From assembly GCA_963921795.1 (NCBI GenBank), contig OY997658.1, forward strand, positions 29,062,706 through 29,126,705: a stretch of DNA of 64,000 bases, read 5' to 3'. This document shows positions 11,735 to 24,956 of the stretch, one piece after another. Source of the stretch: Nannobrachium achirus. Lineage: Eukaryota; Chordata; Actinopteri; Myctophiformes; Myctophidae. Made by a program: the position numbers and the translations under genes. Below the pieces are notes generated by a model. The model had not been told where the DNA came from. It saw only the letters and a list, made by a program, of their open reading frames with translations, and made no database searches. Position 1 is the stretch's first letter. Each line of letters opens with the position of its first letter.

Positions 11735-13050
11735 CTCTTCATTTTGGAAGGTCAGATCTTCTGTTTATCCCTACAAACACAGGCTGCTATGGAGATCTGC
11801 AGTTCATTCACCTAGTGCCCAGAGGTCTGCTTGTGGGTGTTCTGGATGAAGTTTTTCTGGGCAGCCCACATAACAGAAAACCCACAATTCTCTCACTTGA
11901 ACGTGTGTCAAAACCAGCGTCGGTCAAGCTAGATTATGGACTGCGTGCTTTGCAGTGAATGTGTGCTAAGTGAAACATGATAACATGCGGGAGAGTATTT
12001 CTTTCACAGTTGGTTTTTGATGGAGTTGCTGTTTTTTGCAACTTTTAACTTTGCTACTGAACATTGAACCAAATGTACTGCTCCCAAAACACAACCTAAC
12101 AGCTGTCTTTTGTCTTCTTGCTGTTTTGGGTGAATCATGTTCGTGATAGGCATGACATTTTGTGATGTCTTGCCGTTGTTTTGGCAACTCCAGCAGTTGA
12201 AAGCGGGTCTCGTCTGGTGATGTCTCTGTCAGATGGCCCTGACTCACACAGAAAACCATTAAGTAGAACAGGCATGCAACTGCGTTATAGCAAGAAGATG
12301 AACTATAATTATGACAAAAGGTTCAAGGTTACTTACATCTTGGGTATGGGTACATTATATTTATGGAATATGTTTAGTTTTTCCCTGCTCTGATCATTTA
12401 CAAGCCTGATTGTCTGGTAATTATCTCTATCTCTTGCTCTTTCTCTCAAGATCATGCATTTGATTTCCCCCTTTTCCGTCTTCCCTTTCCTGTCTCTATA
12501 TAACTCTACTGCAAATGTTGAAATGTGAGAGCGTCTACCAGTTCTACTCATGGTGATTCTATGTCTAGCTGGGCTCTTCCAGGGTCTCACTTCAACACTC
12601 CGGTCCTGGCTTCAAAAGAGGTGGTGCTGAAGTGCATCTCAGCTATCAGGCCAGGACATGACAGACGCTGTCTGACAAACAATAGACTGGACACTCTCAG
12701 AGAGCAGAAACACTAGGCTACAGGAACACCACAACAATCAGACGGTTCGAGCGGAAGTGTTAGCAGCTTGAAGTTGAAATTGAAAGGCTCGTACAAACAT
12801 AAGAAACCAAGAAACACTTTTCCCTCTCGCTGTATTTTGATGTTTTTGCTGTTTCTCTTTTGTTAGTGCAAAAACGTTGAGAAACAGTGAGAGGGCAGTG
12901 TGTTTCTGCAGGTAAACACCACAACTGCTGGGATAGAGGGAAATGATTGGTATTTTTTGTTTTGTTACGTAAACGCTGGGCAAAGTCACATACTTGACCT
13001 TTACCATAACATGTAACACATGTGTAAAATTGTGACATTTAGTAATGACA
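11735..13050. other. No feature seen
   Basis: No repeat family, exon or RNA gene recognised. Confidence 0.5.
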
Positions 13051-13177
13051 CTGTTAACTTGAACCACATGAAACCTAGCGTCCCCTATTCCGGGCATGTC
13101 ACGATAAGCAAATATTCAGTGAAAATAACACCACAGCACGTTGTGAGATTGTAGATGTGATGTTTTCACTATTTGAC
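13051..13177. repeat. Hairpin-cassette fragment, right arm only
   Basis: GAACCACATGAAACCTAGCGTCC followed by GTTGTGAGATTGTAGATG and GTTTTCACT matches the flank and right arm of the cassette. The left arm is lost. Confidence 0.6.
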
Positions 13178-13192
13178 ATAAAGTGTCATATA

Positions 13193-13664
13193 CTGTAGGC
13201 CAGGGGTCTGCAACGTTTTCAGGTCAAGGAACCCTTGGTTTAGAGAGAGATGAAGCAGGAACCCCATGTCACCCCCACAACCTGTTCATAGATTCCGTAT
13301 AGTTTCATTGTTTGACAGCACAATCGTCAGTGTATTTTGGATTCATGTCAATTTGTGTTTTCAGATATTTAACCACTGGAACCGTCAATACTTAATAAAC
13401 TTGACCTTTCACTCTGTACTTTTCCCCTCTACATCAAAGCTCTTTGCCGAAAATAGGCAATCTACAAGCTGGCAATGTGAGGCATTGTGAGCTTGTAGAT
13501 CAGCTATTTTTGGCTAAAGTTCTCAGAATATGGACGCTAGGGTTCATGTTATAAAAAGGAGAAAAAAAACTTTCTATCACTCAAAGATTTGGAGGACCCC
13601 CTGTAGTAACTCTGAGGAACCACTAGGGGTCCCGGACCCCCTGTTGAGGACCCCTGCTGTAGGC
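13193..13664 (+). mobile_element. hAT group 1 element, copy B, exact TSD
   Basis: The element is 13201-13656, ends CAGGGGTCTGCAACG and GTTGAGGACCCCTG. CTGTAGGC is duplicated exactly (13193-13200, 13657-13664). The hairpin at 13445-13515 has lost part of its left arm. A TTAA at 13369 starts the CCACTGGAACC inner end of the cassette. Confidence 0.93.
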
Positions 13665-13813
13665 CAATATAGGGTTTAACCGGTTAAAGATTTCTGAGAA
13701 TTGTATGTTATTATTTTGTATATCATTGCTGTCAGTCAGAAACCTCTCCACATTTCAACTTTTTTCTATAAATGAATGCCCTACTACTTCATCATTCAAG
13801 AGTGTTGACGATT

Positions 13814-13846
13814 TCAAGCTCACGACCTGTAGATCGTCTGTTTTTC
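13814..13846. repeat. Half hairpin cassette
   Basis: CAAGCTCACGACCTGTAGATCG and GTCTGTTTTT is a shrunken copy with the loop-proximal part deleted. Confidence 0.6.
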
Positions 13847-13856
13847 CTTTAGTCAA

Positions 13857-14178
13857 CTTTTTTTTAGATTTTGGACACAAAAGGTTTCTACTGGAAAATA
13901 AATCATAAGTTAAGGTTTAATTAAGCATTGCCAGATGTACTATCTAGGAGGTAGTTAGTCGCATTTTGTTTGTTCTGTATTTTACGTGTGGAGGTCTTAT
14001 CGTTGGTATGTGGCCTCTCTCACAGCATCACTCCCAGGCTGCCTCCTATCTGTCTGGCCTGTCAGAGAGAATGTCTGCACACATCTTTTATCAGTTCTCC
14101 CTGCACCACCCTGGCTCCTGGGACTACACTGCTGAGTGTGTGGGTCTGTCTGTATGTTGGAAGGTGCACAGTATTAAT
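13857..14178. other. No feature seen
   Basis: The open frame on the plus strand has no recognisable protein similarity. Confidence 0.5.
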
Positions 14179-14275
14179 AATCACATGAACCCCAGCATCC
14201 CGACTCTGGGCATGTCATGGTAGGCGAACGTTCGATAAATAATAGGTGAGCATTCGTCAAACATAGCCGATATGC
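14179..14275. repeat. Cassette flank fragment
   Basis: ATAATCACATGAACCCCAGC, CCCGACTCTGGGCATGTCATGG and ATAGCCGATATGCACC match the outer part and left arm start seen at 13051-13177 and 41279-41495. There is no right arm. Confidence 0.5.
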
Positions 14276-14885
14276 ACCTGTACACAAGATGTAACAATAA
14301 AGCACAACCTTGAAGCTTGAACAAAACACAATTGGCTATTTGAAGAGATTTGGTTTAGACTAGAGGGACAAAAGGAGGAGGCCAAGACAGACGCCTGGGA
14401 ACCCGTTCAATGACTATAGGGTTTAAGAGTGGTGGATAAGTGTCTTTTGTATGTGTGGGAACTGGGAAGTAAATGCATGTGTTTTGTTGGTGTGTCCATA
14501 TTTGCCCATAAAGCTTTGTGCACGTCTGAATGTTTGTCCACTGGGTAATTTATTGTAGCATCCCTGGAATAGGGCAAATGGGCAAGGTTTCAGTCCGATC
14601 CAAACTCCTTTGACTATCCTTTTAAAATTTAAGTCAAGTATTAAAAATATATAAAACATATGCGGAAACATTACGGATGCACTGTTTTGTCTACTGGCAG
14701 CATACACAAGAAAGTTGGCGAAAGATGGATGCTACTGTTTGCGAGATTAGTTCCAGACAAACACACAAACAGACAGGCAGACAGACAGAAACACACTAAT
14801 GGCTCACCTCCTACAGAGCCACACTGTAAAAACAGGTCCTGTTGCGTTCATTGGACACAAAGGACATCCCAGCATGCCTCAGCAT
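14276..14885. other. No feature seen
   Basis: Nothing recognised. Confidence 0.5.
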
Positions 14886-15005
14886 GAGTACACATGTTTA
14901 TTGTTTTATTGTTGCGTTATTGTGTTGTCATTTGTTACAGGAATATATTGGGGGGAATTGGTGTGTTTCTTGTGATTAATATCACCGTCTTGAGTTCATT
15001 TACCC
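14886..15005 (+). repeat. Dispersed repeat, copy 1 of 2
   Basis: CACATGTTTATTGTTTTATTG through a GATTAATATCACCGTCTTGAG-like end resembles 16690-16805. The pair brackets the gypsy relic and may be LTR remnants, though divergence is high. Confidence 0.5.
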
Positions 15006-15185
15006 ATTTATTTGTGTTGTGTTTTGGGAAACACCACTAGTCGTGTCATGTGCAACCCTAATCTTTTTGTGTGGGACACCCATACATTGCATACAACCAC
15101 TGATCCAAACCAAGGATCGCAGCGGCAGCAGGACAGCGATACCTAAACCAGGTACCGAGCTGGGTCGGTACCTGTCCGCAGTATC

Positions 15186-15404
15186 ACTTCTGGTTGATTG
15201 ATTGATTGATTGAAGACTTTATTAGAAGTTTGCATAGGAAAGGTACAGTTTCATGACAGTAAAAGGAGATCCTAGTAAGCTTTTCGGCTTATTTACACAG
15301 GAAACCTTTATGTATCTCATATAACATTGAATGACAGATGGATAGAACACAGTACTATGCAGTAGATATCATCAGAGAAAAAAAAGGGGAAAAAAAGAAA
15401 AACA
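15186..15404 (-). mobile_element. LINE 3' end, reverse orientation
   Basis: Four GATT units, then GAAGACTTTATTAGAAG. On the minus strand this is an AATAAA signal followed by a (CAAT)n tail. The body is the reverse complement of 19573-19800, so they are two copies of one LINE 3' UTR. Confidence 0.8.
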
Positions 15405-15499
15405 GTGCCAAGAAATGTACAGATATTTACAATAGAAGGGTCAGGGGGAGGGTAAGGCTAGGCTAGGTTTATTTTTTACCAGTTACGAGCGGCTGCCAA

Positions 15500-15785
15500 T
15501 CTTGTGCAAATCTTTGAATAGGCCTACGGTACATGTTTTTTTTTTTTTTTTTGCTTCTGGGGGGTCCCTGGAACTAAATATTCTGAGATGGGAAACAGGT
15601 TTTTCAAAAAACCTTAGAACGATTTAAATATTCAAAGACTTGCACAAATCTTCAACATTTTTCAAAAATAGCAAATCTACAAGCTCGCAGTGTGGCACTT
15701 GGTGCCATGCTGTGCGCTTGTATCTGCTATTTTTCAGTAGTTAAAGCACGTAATAATGTGTTCCCAGTCTAAATGGGTTAAACCC
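15500..15785 (+). mobile_element. hAT group 2 fragment with hairpin
   Basis: GGGGTCCCTGGAACTAAATATT, AACCTTAGAACGATTT and AGTCTAAATGGGTTAAACC match the elements at 48002-48550 and 58158-58708. The hairpin 15662-15740 uses the CGCAGTGTGGCAC arm. Both termini are absent. Confidence 0.75.
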
Positions 15786-15794
15786 CCGGCTAGA

Positions 15795-16079
15795 GGCGAG
15801 AGGTGTACGCTGTCCTACACCAGACTTCAGTTATCATCAGAGAAGCTGGCGGTTGCCAAGGTTTTCTGCAGGTTTGGTGCACCTGAGGAGAGGAGCTCCC
15901 CAACAATCAGGGTCGCAACTTCGAGGCTCAAATGCTCCAAGAGGTCTGTTGGAGACAGGGACTACTCCCCTACATCCCGACTCGGGATGCGACTGAACCA
16001 CTACGGACTGGTAGAGTGGTTCAGTCGCACCCTGACCACCCAGCCCGCCACTCTCTCGGACTGCCGGCAAAAGACTTAA
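15795..16079 (+). pseudogene. Ty3/gypsy integrase relic
   Basis: The plus-strand frame reads VAKVFCRFGAPEE (about 15846-15884) and, after a stretch rich in basic residues, GLVEWFSRTLTTQ (16005-16043). These are the positions of the core-domain text and of the GLVERFNRTL motif in Ty3/gypsy integrases. The catalytic aspartate text after GAPEE (usually HSDQG) is not present and the middle part is degenerate, with probable frame changes. It cannot act as an integrase. No flanking RT or protease was recognised. Confidence 0.75.
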
Positions 16080-16689
16080 GCCGCCACCTTTTCCTGGTCA
16101 TGTAGTCAAACCGGAACGCATTTCAGGATTCGGCACTTTGCACTCCAGCAGTAATTATGTTCAGAAGAAATCCAGGAACCCCAGTGAACCGACCTTTAGT
16201 GTTTTGCTCATCACCTGAGCAAAACTACGGCGTAAGGCCGGGGTGGATTATGTTGTGCACCCATAAGAGAGACAGAGAGAGACACATGAACCGAACTGGA
16301 AGTACTTGCCAAGGCTGGGGCCCACCAGAAACGCGCCTAGGATTCCCAATACAAGGGAGAGGACATTGCTCCGGGACTTTGCTCCGGTAACTCAGTGTGG
16401 CTGTTCGACTGAAGCTTGGCAGCAAATGGACATGGCCGTGTTCTGTACTTGGGAAGCTGCCTGGAGTGGTCCGGGTGCAATTGGTAAGGGTGAGAGGCTC
16501 TCCACACGGAATGACCCTCATCCCATGGGACACCATGATCCCTGAGCATGGAAGAGAAGGACCAGCTTTGTATTGGAGGAGTGGGTCGCTGGGGACAGCT
16601 AGACCCCTCGGGTGGATGCTGTGTGGCGTCCCGGGGTGTGCTTTTGACAGGGGAGGGCCTTCCCATCATGTCTCGGGGTGCTAGTGGGC
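16080..16689 (+). other. Probable 3' region of the gypsy relic
   Basis: GC-rich text without recognisable coding similarity. It ends in GACAGGGGAGGGCC and a repeat shared with 14886-15005, which is compatible with the untranslated part and LTR start of a gypsy element. This is inference from position. Confidence 0.35.
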
Positions 16690-16805
16690 ACACATGTTTA
16701 TTGTGTTATTGTGGTGTTATTGTGTTCTCATTTGCATTGGGAATGCGTTGCGGGGAATGTATGTGTTCATTCTAATTAATGTCATTGGGTTGTTGTCATG
16801 GGTTC
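16690..16805 (+). repeat. Dispersed repeat, copy 2 of 2
   Basis: CACATGTTTATTGTGTTATTG to GGGTTGTTGTCATGGG parallels 14886-15005. Confidence 0.5.
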
Positions 16806-17439
16806 TTTGGATATGCAAAGAACTTATGACTGAATAAGCTGTGTGATATGAGCATTTGTTTTCATGTTAAAATGATCCCTGGCTAATAGCCTTATACGGT
16901 ATGTCTTAATACATTATATTATATTGCCCACCTTAAATATTGTATTTATTTTAGAAATAGTTCAACTTTTACTCAAGCAAGACAATCCCATTGCAAGTTG
17001 ATGATGTTATTTGTCCATGTGTGGTCAAGCCCAATGGAATTTAACAACAAAATACTTCATAAGGTTGTATGAGCATCAAATCAATATTATAAATTAGTTT
17101 TATTCAAAAAGGTGTTAGAACTAGCTATCTAAAAATGTGCTTCACTTTATTGTGAGAAAACAAATTGTAATTGCATAATATATTCTCAGATGTCAGTCAG
17201 TCATACAGCTTTTTAGGGGGAAAACCCTGAAAACATGACATGTATTAATATTCACACTTATAATATCCTTGTGAATTATTGCCTCCTCTATGTGTGCTTG
17301 ACAACCAAACATTGCATTGGAAATATGGAGCAGAGCCTGCAACATCTTTTTTCCCCCTGCTTCAGGAAGGGGAGACAAACCAACTCAAAGTCAGCAGTGG
17401 GTCGAGAAAGGAGGGCTTAACTCCAGTGTGTTAATGTGT
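16806..17439. other. Upstream region of the gene start
   Basis: AT-rich to about 17330, then more balanced. I see no clear TATA element at a fixed distance from the leader, and nothing transposon-like. Any promoter would lie here or in the leader, by position only. Confidence 0.35.
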
Positions 17440-17795
17440 ATTGGGGTAGCGACTAGCGAGCAGCGGGGAGGGTTGAATTAGAAAAGCGGTGGTCCACTCC
17501 AGTATACACACAGAGAGAGAGAGAGAGAGTGGGTGAGAAAGATTCGGAGTCGGATTTCAAGAGTTTGAGGGTCGCTTGAGTCCCGGAGCACTGAAGCTGC
17601 CTTTGTTTCGTCAGGAACCGCAGGCAGTGCAGGGAGACCGATAGAGAGAGGAGAGGGGGAAAGAGAGAGAGGAGCAGGGATAGATTTGTCTAAAACGGAG
17701 TGAGTGAGTGAGTGAGAGTGAGAGCAGGCTCCAACTCTTTCTTACCTCTAGGACAAGGGGACCTTTGTGAGGGACCTAACTTTTTATTGCCGAAG
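17440..17795 (+). promoter_or_regulatory. Likely 5' leader (UTR) of the + strand gene
   Basis: GA-rich text (GAGAGAGAGAGAG, GGAGAGGGGGAAAGAG, repeated GAGT) without a long open frame leads straight to the start codon at 17796. GA-rich leaders are common in vertebrate developmental and cell-surface genes. The transcription start is not defined. Confidence 0.5.
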
Positions 17796-17971
17796 ATGAC
17801 TTTACGGTAAATGAGGATATGCATCACGCATGATTTGTATTTTTGTCTCCAGTCTATAGGCTCGTTTTTGTTTGTGTTTTTGCTTACTTTATGCTTGTGT
17901 CACCATTTGCAGCTTGCCTCCGTGGTTCTTTGGATTATCTCTACTCCTGTGCTCATCTGCTCAGCTTTATG
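17796..17971 (+). CDS. Two 5' exons of an unidentified secreted or membrane protein
   Basis: The exons join 17796-17806 and 17913-17971. Exon 1 is ATGACTTTACG and is followed by a GTAAAT donor; without splicing the frame stops at the fifth codon. The intron is 106 bp with a pyrimidine-rich end and TTTGCAG acceptor. Exon 2 ends at a strong GTAAGT donor. The joined frame gives 23 residues, beginning MTLRLPPWFFG and ending LLLCSSAQLY, then one base of codon 24. It has a short basic n-region, a hydrophobic core (FFGLSLLL) and a small-residue cleavage zone (SSA), so a signal peptide is very likely. A phase-1 junction after the signal peptide is typical of Ig, FN3, EGF and related extracellular proteins. 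No further exon was found in the remaining 46 kb. I do not recognise the protein. Confidence 0.65.
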
Positions 17972-19800
<1,829 letters not shown>

Positions 19801-20089
19801 TAGAGGTTCTCAAAGTGAGGTAAATGTCTTTATGGATTGGGGCTCCCTGCCTTGGCACGAAACCTTTTCAGGTGGGGGTCCCCAGATATCTTGATATAAA
19901 GAGCAAAATGGAGACAGAGGAGGTAGAGGGGACAGCAGGGGTTGATAATTATGAGGAGAGAGATGATGTAGCCTGCTGAAGGTCACTGTTCATCACATGA
20001 AGTCATATGTTTTATCTCATTAGTTGTCTGTCAAGACCTTTGACTGACAGGTCATTATATCCATGCACTTCTCGCAGAATGGAATCTGG

Positions 20090-20091
<2 letters not shown>
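19801..20091. other. hAT-like fragment, otherwise nothing
   Basis: AGAGGTTCTCAAAGTGAGG at 19803 resembles the left end of the CAGTGGTTCTCAA group. There is no right end. Confidence 0.4.
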
Positions 20092-20171
<80 letters not shown>

Positions 20172-20195
20172 CGCGGGTGCATGTATGCATGCATT

Positions 20196-20230
<35 letters not shown>
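20092..20230. repeat. Two (GT)n arrays
   Basis: (GT)n 20092-20169 and 20201-20230, separated by GCATGTATGCATGCAT text. Confidence 0.97.
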
Positions 20231-20236
<6 letters not shown>

Positions 20237-20870
20237 GCACTGCACACGTGTGGTGGATGCCATGGCCTATCCATGACACGCAGACCTCCGGGTCACAAAA
20301 GGACCATTGTTTTGGACCCCCTGTTATGTAATTACAGGGTCTCTGTAGTTAATGCGGCCCCGTGGAGCTTAATTGTCAGAGGCTGACATTTTGAATTAAA
20401 ACAGCACGTAGAAGAAAAAAAAAGGTCTTGCAGAACACGGCCTCCAGTTTACGACATGGAAAACCTTTTTTGGTAGGAATGAGCAGAGACTGAGTAGAAG
20501 TTGGGGAATGCTGGAAAAAACGGCTTATAAGAAATGACATAACTCTTACAGTGGCCTTGATCCAGTAACGCCATTACAAAAGACAAACACTCACAAATAA
20601 CAAGGAGCAGCTGTGCTGATTTATAGAGGCATACATCTTCCCTGTTATTAATGCTATCAGTTAAGTAGATGGTCGCGTATTGTGTGCGTGTTCGTGAGTG
20701 TATGTGTAGCCTCATAATGGTGTCCATCAATGATGAAGTAGTTAGGACACTTACCGGTACCTCTGGAATTGCTGGCATCCTTATAGGCCTGCACAGTCAA
20801 ATGCAGAGCGTCAATTTAACCCCCAGCGAGTCAGTTCTGGATTTTAGTACACTATGTATCACTGAAACCT
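20231..20870. other. No feature seen
   Basis: Nothing recognised beyond a short A-run near 20415. Confidence 0.5.
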
Positions 20871-21500
20871 ACTGTCTTTCTCCGTCTCTCCTACGCTGTC
20901 TCTCTCTCTCAGCTGTCCTACTGTCTGTCTCCCCTACACTGTCTCCCTGGCTGTCAGCTGTCCTAATGTCCTGTCTCTCCTATACGCTGTATCCCTCTCA
21001 GCTTTCCTACTGTCTGTCTTTCCTACATTGTCTATCTCAGCTTTCCTACTGTCGGTCTCTCTCCTGAACTGTCTCCTTCTCAGCTGTCCAACACTATCTG
21101 TCTACCCTATACTGTCTCCTTCTAAGCTGTCCTACTGTCTGTCTCCGCTACACTGTCTCCCTCTCAGCTGTCCTACTGTCTATCTCCGCTACACTGTCTC
21201 CCTCTCAGCTGTCCTACTGTCTGTCTCCGCTACACTGTCTCCCTCTCAGCTGTCCTACTGTCTGTCTCCGCTACACTGTCTCCCTCTCAGCTGTCCTACT
21301 ATCTGTCTCCGCTACACTGTCTCCCTCTCAGCTGTCCTACTGTCTGTCTCCGCTACACTGTCTCCCTCTCAGCTGTCCTACTGTTTGTCTCTACTACACT
21401 GTCTCCCTCTCAGCTGTCCTACTGTCTGTCTCTGCTACACTGTCTCCCTCTCAGCTTTACTGTCCGTCTTTTCTACACTGCATGTCTCTCTCTCTCTTGA
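20871..21500. repeat. 41-bp minisatellite
   Basis: The unit begins CTACACTGTCTCCCTCTCAG and continues CTGTCCTACTGTCTGTCTCCG (41 bp in all). About eight well-matched copies span 21105-21470, with decayed units on the left from about 20871. The unit length is not a multiple of three, so the long open frame through it is not coding evidence. Confidence 0.93.
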
Positions 21501-21981
<481 letters not shown>

Positions 21982-22330
21982 ACGGCTGCCCGCAAACTAG
22001 TGCAAGTTTAGGTGTACAATCGGGCTCACAGTATTGTGTGTAGTTTTTAGCTACGATTGCCTTCTAAAGTTTGTGTATGTGACCTAGCGGTCGCTTATCT
22101 CCCGATTAGGGAGTCTTACTGGTAATGTGTACTGTATATCCACAGTGCATTACTGTGAGTTCTTCTCTAGCCAAGTACAACGTCAGGGACAAATATTTCC
22201 AGGCACTCGTGCGCTGCTGTAAATATTCTCCTAAAACAGAGCGGCTACCATGACAACTCCCACCATCGCCCTGCATCATGTGCGCTGTGTTGAAATGAAA
22301 CTGATAGATTCCATTTCCCTGTGCAGAATG
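21982..22330. other. No feature seen
   Basis: Nothing recognised. Confidence 0.5.
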
Positions 22331-22406
22331 TAAAAAAAGTTGATCTGCAAGCTCAGAATGCACCGCGGTTTGATGCGCTGTGAGCTTGAAGATCAGCTAC
22401 TTTTGA
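22331..22406. repeat. Hairpin cassette, free-standing
   Basis: GTTGATCTGCAAGCTCAG and TGAGCTTGAAGATCAGC pair around a GC-rich loop. No transposon terminus is visible nearby. Confidence 0.85.
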
Positions 22407-22875
22407 AACCTTGAACTTTGAACGCTTTTGAAATTGAAATTCCCCAAACAACGACATCAGCTAGGGTGAGTTTGTTTATTTGAATCTCGATCATCTTTCT
22501 CTGCAGTTATTTTTTCCTGTTTGTTTTGTGCCAGTGTGTGCTGTACTGTGTCTACAAGTAAATCAACATCTCAAGTTCAGCCTAGTACTAGTACATTTGT
22601 GTGTACCATGGCAATGAAACCTGTGTCCCATGAGCCAAAATATTGTATACTGTATCTCTGCCAGTTGGAGATCTTTGCTGCTGGCTTACTGGTATACGAT
22701 ATCTGGACTCTCTGGTGTTTTCATTGAGCTATTTCGGGATTAGTCATAATTTGATTACTTATTTTCATGTCGTGTGGAAAGGGCCACTTTGTTGGTCTGG
22801 CAGGACATATTTACCTGTAGGTTTGATGGCAGGGATTTTACATTGCAGCCTGCAAGTATGCAAATAACACTCATT
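22407..22875. other. No feature seen
   Basis: Nothing recognised. Confidence 0.5.
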
Positions 22876-23005
22876 TACTGGTTCTCAAAGTGGGGTCTGC
22901 GGACCCTCAGGGTTCCTTCATGGGGGGTACACCGTACACTTACAGGATATTTATACACTCTCAGAGTCAATGAAATTGAAACAAAGAAAAGTCTGAGAAC
23001 CACTG
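22876..23005. mobile_element. Short hAT-like element
   Basis: The ends are TACTGGTTCTCAAAG and TCTGAGAACCACTG. The flanks CACTCATT and CATTAATA do not match, so the target duplication has decayed or an end is lost. Confidence 0.6.
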
Positions 23006-23276
23006 CATTAATAGACAGAGTACTACTGAGAATCATTCAGTCAATCTAGAATCATAATTCTTTATTTTTTCCCCCTCGCATTCTGAGAGAGGCATATTAA
23101 GTGTCAATATCTCTCAACAGCACTCTAAATACTCCAAATTGTTAATCACAAGGAATTTGTGTGCTTGGAGCTATTTTCACGGTCGTACTATATGACTAAT
23201 AAAACAGGTATGATGCCATCAGTCATCAAGAGCGTGTCTTAGTATGCATCTTTTAAAAATTCACAGGAAATAATTG
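23006..23276. other. No feature seen
   Basis: AT-rich, nothing recognised. Confidence 0.5.
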
Positions 23277-23825
23277 CGACCATAGGTCGCAGACAGTTAA
23301 CTATGAAAACCTGCACATCTGGTCCGTATATCTGTCACGCCTGACACGTGGTTCCCCTGACACATCACTGTGACATCACAGGTGATATCACAGGTGACAT
23401 CACCGTGATACATCCATATATGGGTATTCCCCAGAATCCCTTTTATGCCCATATATGGAGATCCCTGATGTCATCAATATTAAGCCCATATCTAACAGGA
23501 CTTCATATGGGAATGCCCATATATGGAGGAAGACAGCCCATATTTGTGCGGCTGGTTCAGACAGGGATCTCCATGTATGGGCATAAAATACATTGTATGT
23601 ACAGTATGATGTCAGATGTGTCATAGGATTTTTCATATAACGAATAACTGAGTAAGCATGTTTGGGGTCTCACAGCATATCTCCATGGATCTCCATATAT
23701 GGGTACCAGGGTTCCCCATATACGTATGGGTAACTGGTCCGAACCGTCCGATATACATCACTGGCCAGATGGCCAAGTCATGCCGCGACCTTGCTTGTCG
23801 CCCTGAGGCGTCTTACTAGTTTTAA
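23277..23825 (+). mobile_element. Short copy of the GCGACC...GTCTTACTAG repeat
   Basis: It starts TGCGACCATAGGTCGC and ends GAGGCGTCTTACTAGTTTT, like about 3039-4145. The interior has GTGACATCAC and many CCATATATGG words. It lacks the CTGT array and SINE piece. Confidence 0.75.
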
Positions 23826-24164
23826 CAAATGAAGCCTTTTACCGCACCATCAACAGACAGACACACACAAACACACACGCGTGCGCATGCGTGCGTGCAC
23901 ACACGTGCAGACAGTGGGTAACATGATTATAATCTTTGCTGTGGCGTTAGTTATGTAGTTATGATGTTTGTGCTGTGAAGGGTCCATAAATGCATGCCCT
24001 CTGGGAGGTTTGGGGCTAATGAGAAGTGAGGAAAGGACACAGTGAGCCAAAACGACACTGTTATGATGTCATGTGGTGTGTGTGCCTCAGCATTTCCATG
24101 TTATAATGAAGAGGAGACATGGACACACACTAGGGGTAAAGTCTTCCTGGCATGGGCTGCATGC
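23826..24164. other. No feature seen
   Basis: Short CA-like text at 23860-23910, otherwise nothing recognised. Confidence 0.5.
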
Positions 24165-24402
24165 CAGCGGTTCTCCAACTTTCATTTCAACAAGGACCCC
24201 CAGTTTGGTATGCATTACGCCACGGACCCTCCAAGTCACGGTCCCCCAAAACCATTTGATTACAGTCTGTAAAACTATGATGTGACAATGAATAGAGCCA
24301 AGACAATAAATTCCGATTATGTATGGGTCTGTTTGGTTCCTTTTGTACGATGTCTGAGTTACAGACCTGTAAGGGTCCATTCATTTAGCTGGAGACCCTC
24401 TG
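24165..24402. mobile_element. Degraded hAT-like element
   Basis: CAGCGGTTCTCCAACTTTC, then AGGACCCCCAG and GGACCCTCC words typical of the CAGTGGTTCTCAA group. The right end is worn. Confidence 0.5.
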
Positions 24403-24667
24403 GAACACACACACACACACACACTTGGTGGCATGTGAGACCAAAGTCAAGAACAACATGTTTTAACTGTGTTAAGTGAAGTAGTTTGCTTACATGAGAA
24501 CAGAACTATAAACTTGGGAGAAAATGTCTCCCAAGTCACTAAGCTGGGCACCATAACGGTTGGCACGGCAACCATTAAAGCAACAAAAGCCGACAGGCTT
24601 TCCAGAAACTATGCGTTGTGTATTTTATATTCGTTCAAGCTGACGTAAACATTGCTCCAGTGGAGTG
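24403..24667. other. No feature seen
   Basis: Includes a (CA)n stub near 24407. Nothing else recognised. Confidence 0.5.
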
Positions 24668-24837
24668 TAAAGCCCGTATCAGAGTCGGGTCCGCGGTGGA
24701 CGGCTATCCACCGCGGTGTAGTGCCGTGTAGTCTTTTTGAGTCATAAAACTACAACGTTAACGCTCAAAAAGACTACACGGCACTACACCGCGGTGGATA
24801 GCCGTCCACCGCGGACCCGACTCTGTTACGGGCTTAA
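24668..24837. mobile_element. Harbinger-type foldback MITE with TAA TSD
   Basis: The 164-bp element 24671-24834 is two 71-bp arms (70 of 71 complementary) around a 22-nt loop. The ends are AGCCCGTA and TACGGGCT, flanked by TAA on both sides (24668-24670, 24835-24837), as PIF/Harbinger elements do. Each arm itself contains the palindrome CCGCGGTGGA...TCCACCGCGG. Confidence 0.9.
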
Positions 24838-24956
24838 CTCTCAGCCAAGAATAAAAAAATAAACTCTTCCAGTAGAGCAGTGGGCAGGTGTCTCCCCTTT
24901 CCTTTGGGGATGCACAGCAGCAAGAGTGACGTAAGAAAAATAAAGTCCACGGTGTT

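Noticed and set aside
16225..16693. Overlapping open frames of 95-118 codons on both strands
   Set aside because: GC-rich text gives long frames by chance on both strands. No domain recognised, and the position fits the gypsy relic.
20871..21500. Regular spaced repeats suggesting CRISPR
   Set aside because: There are no unique spacers. It is a simple tandem minisatellite in a vertebrate genome.
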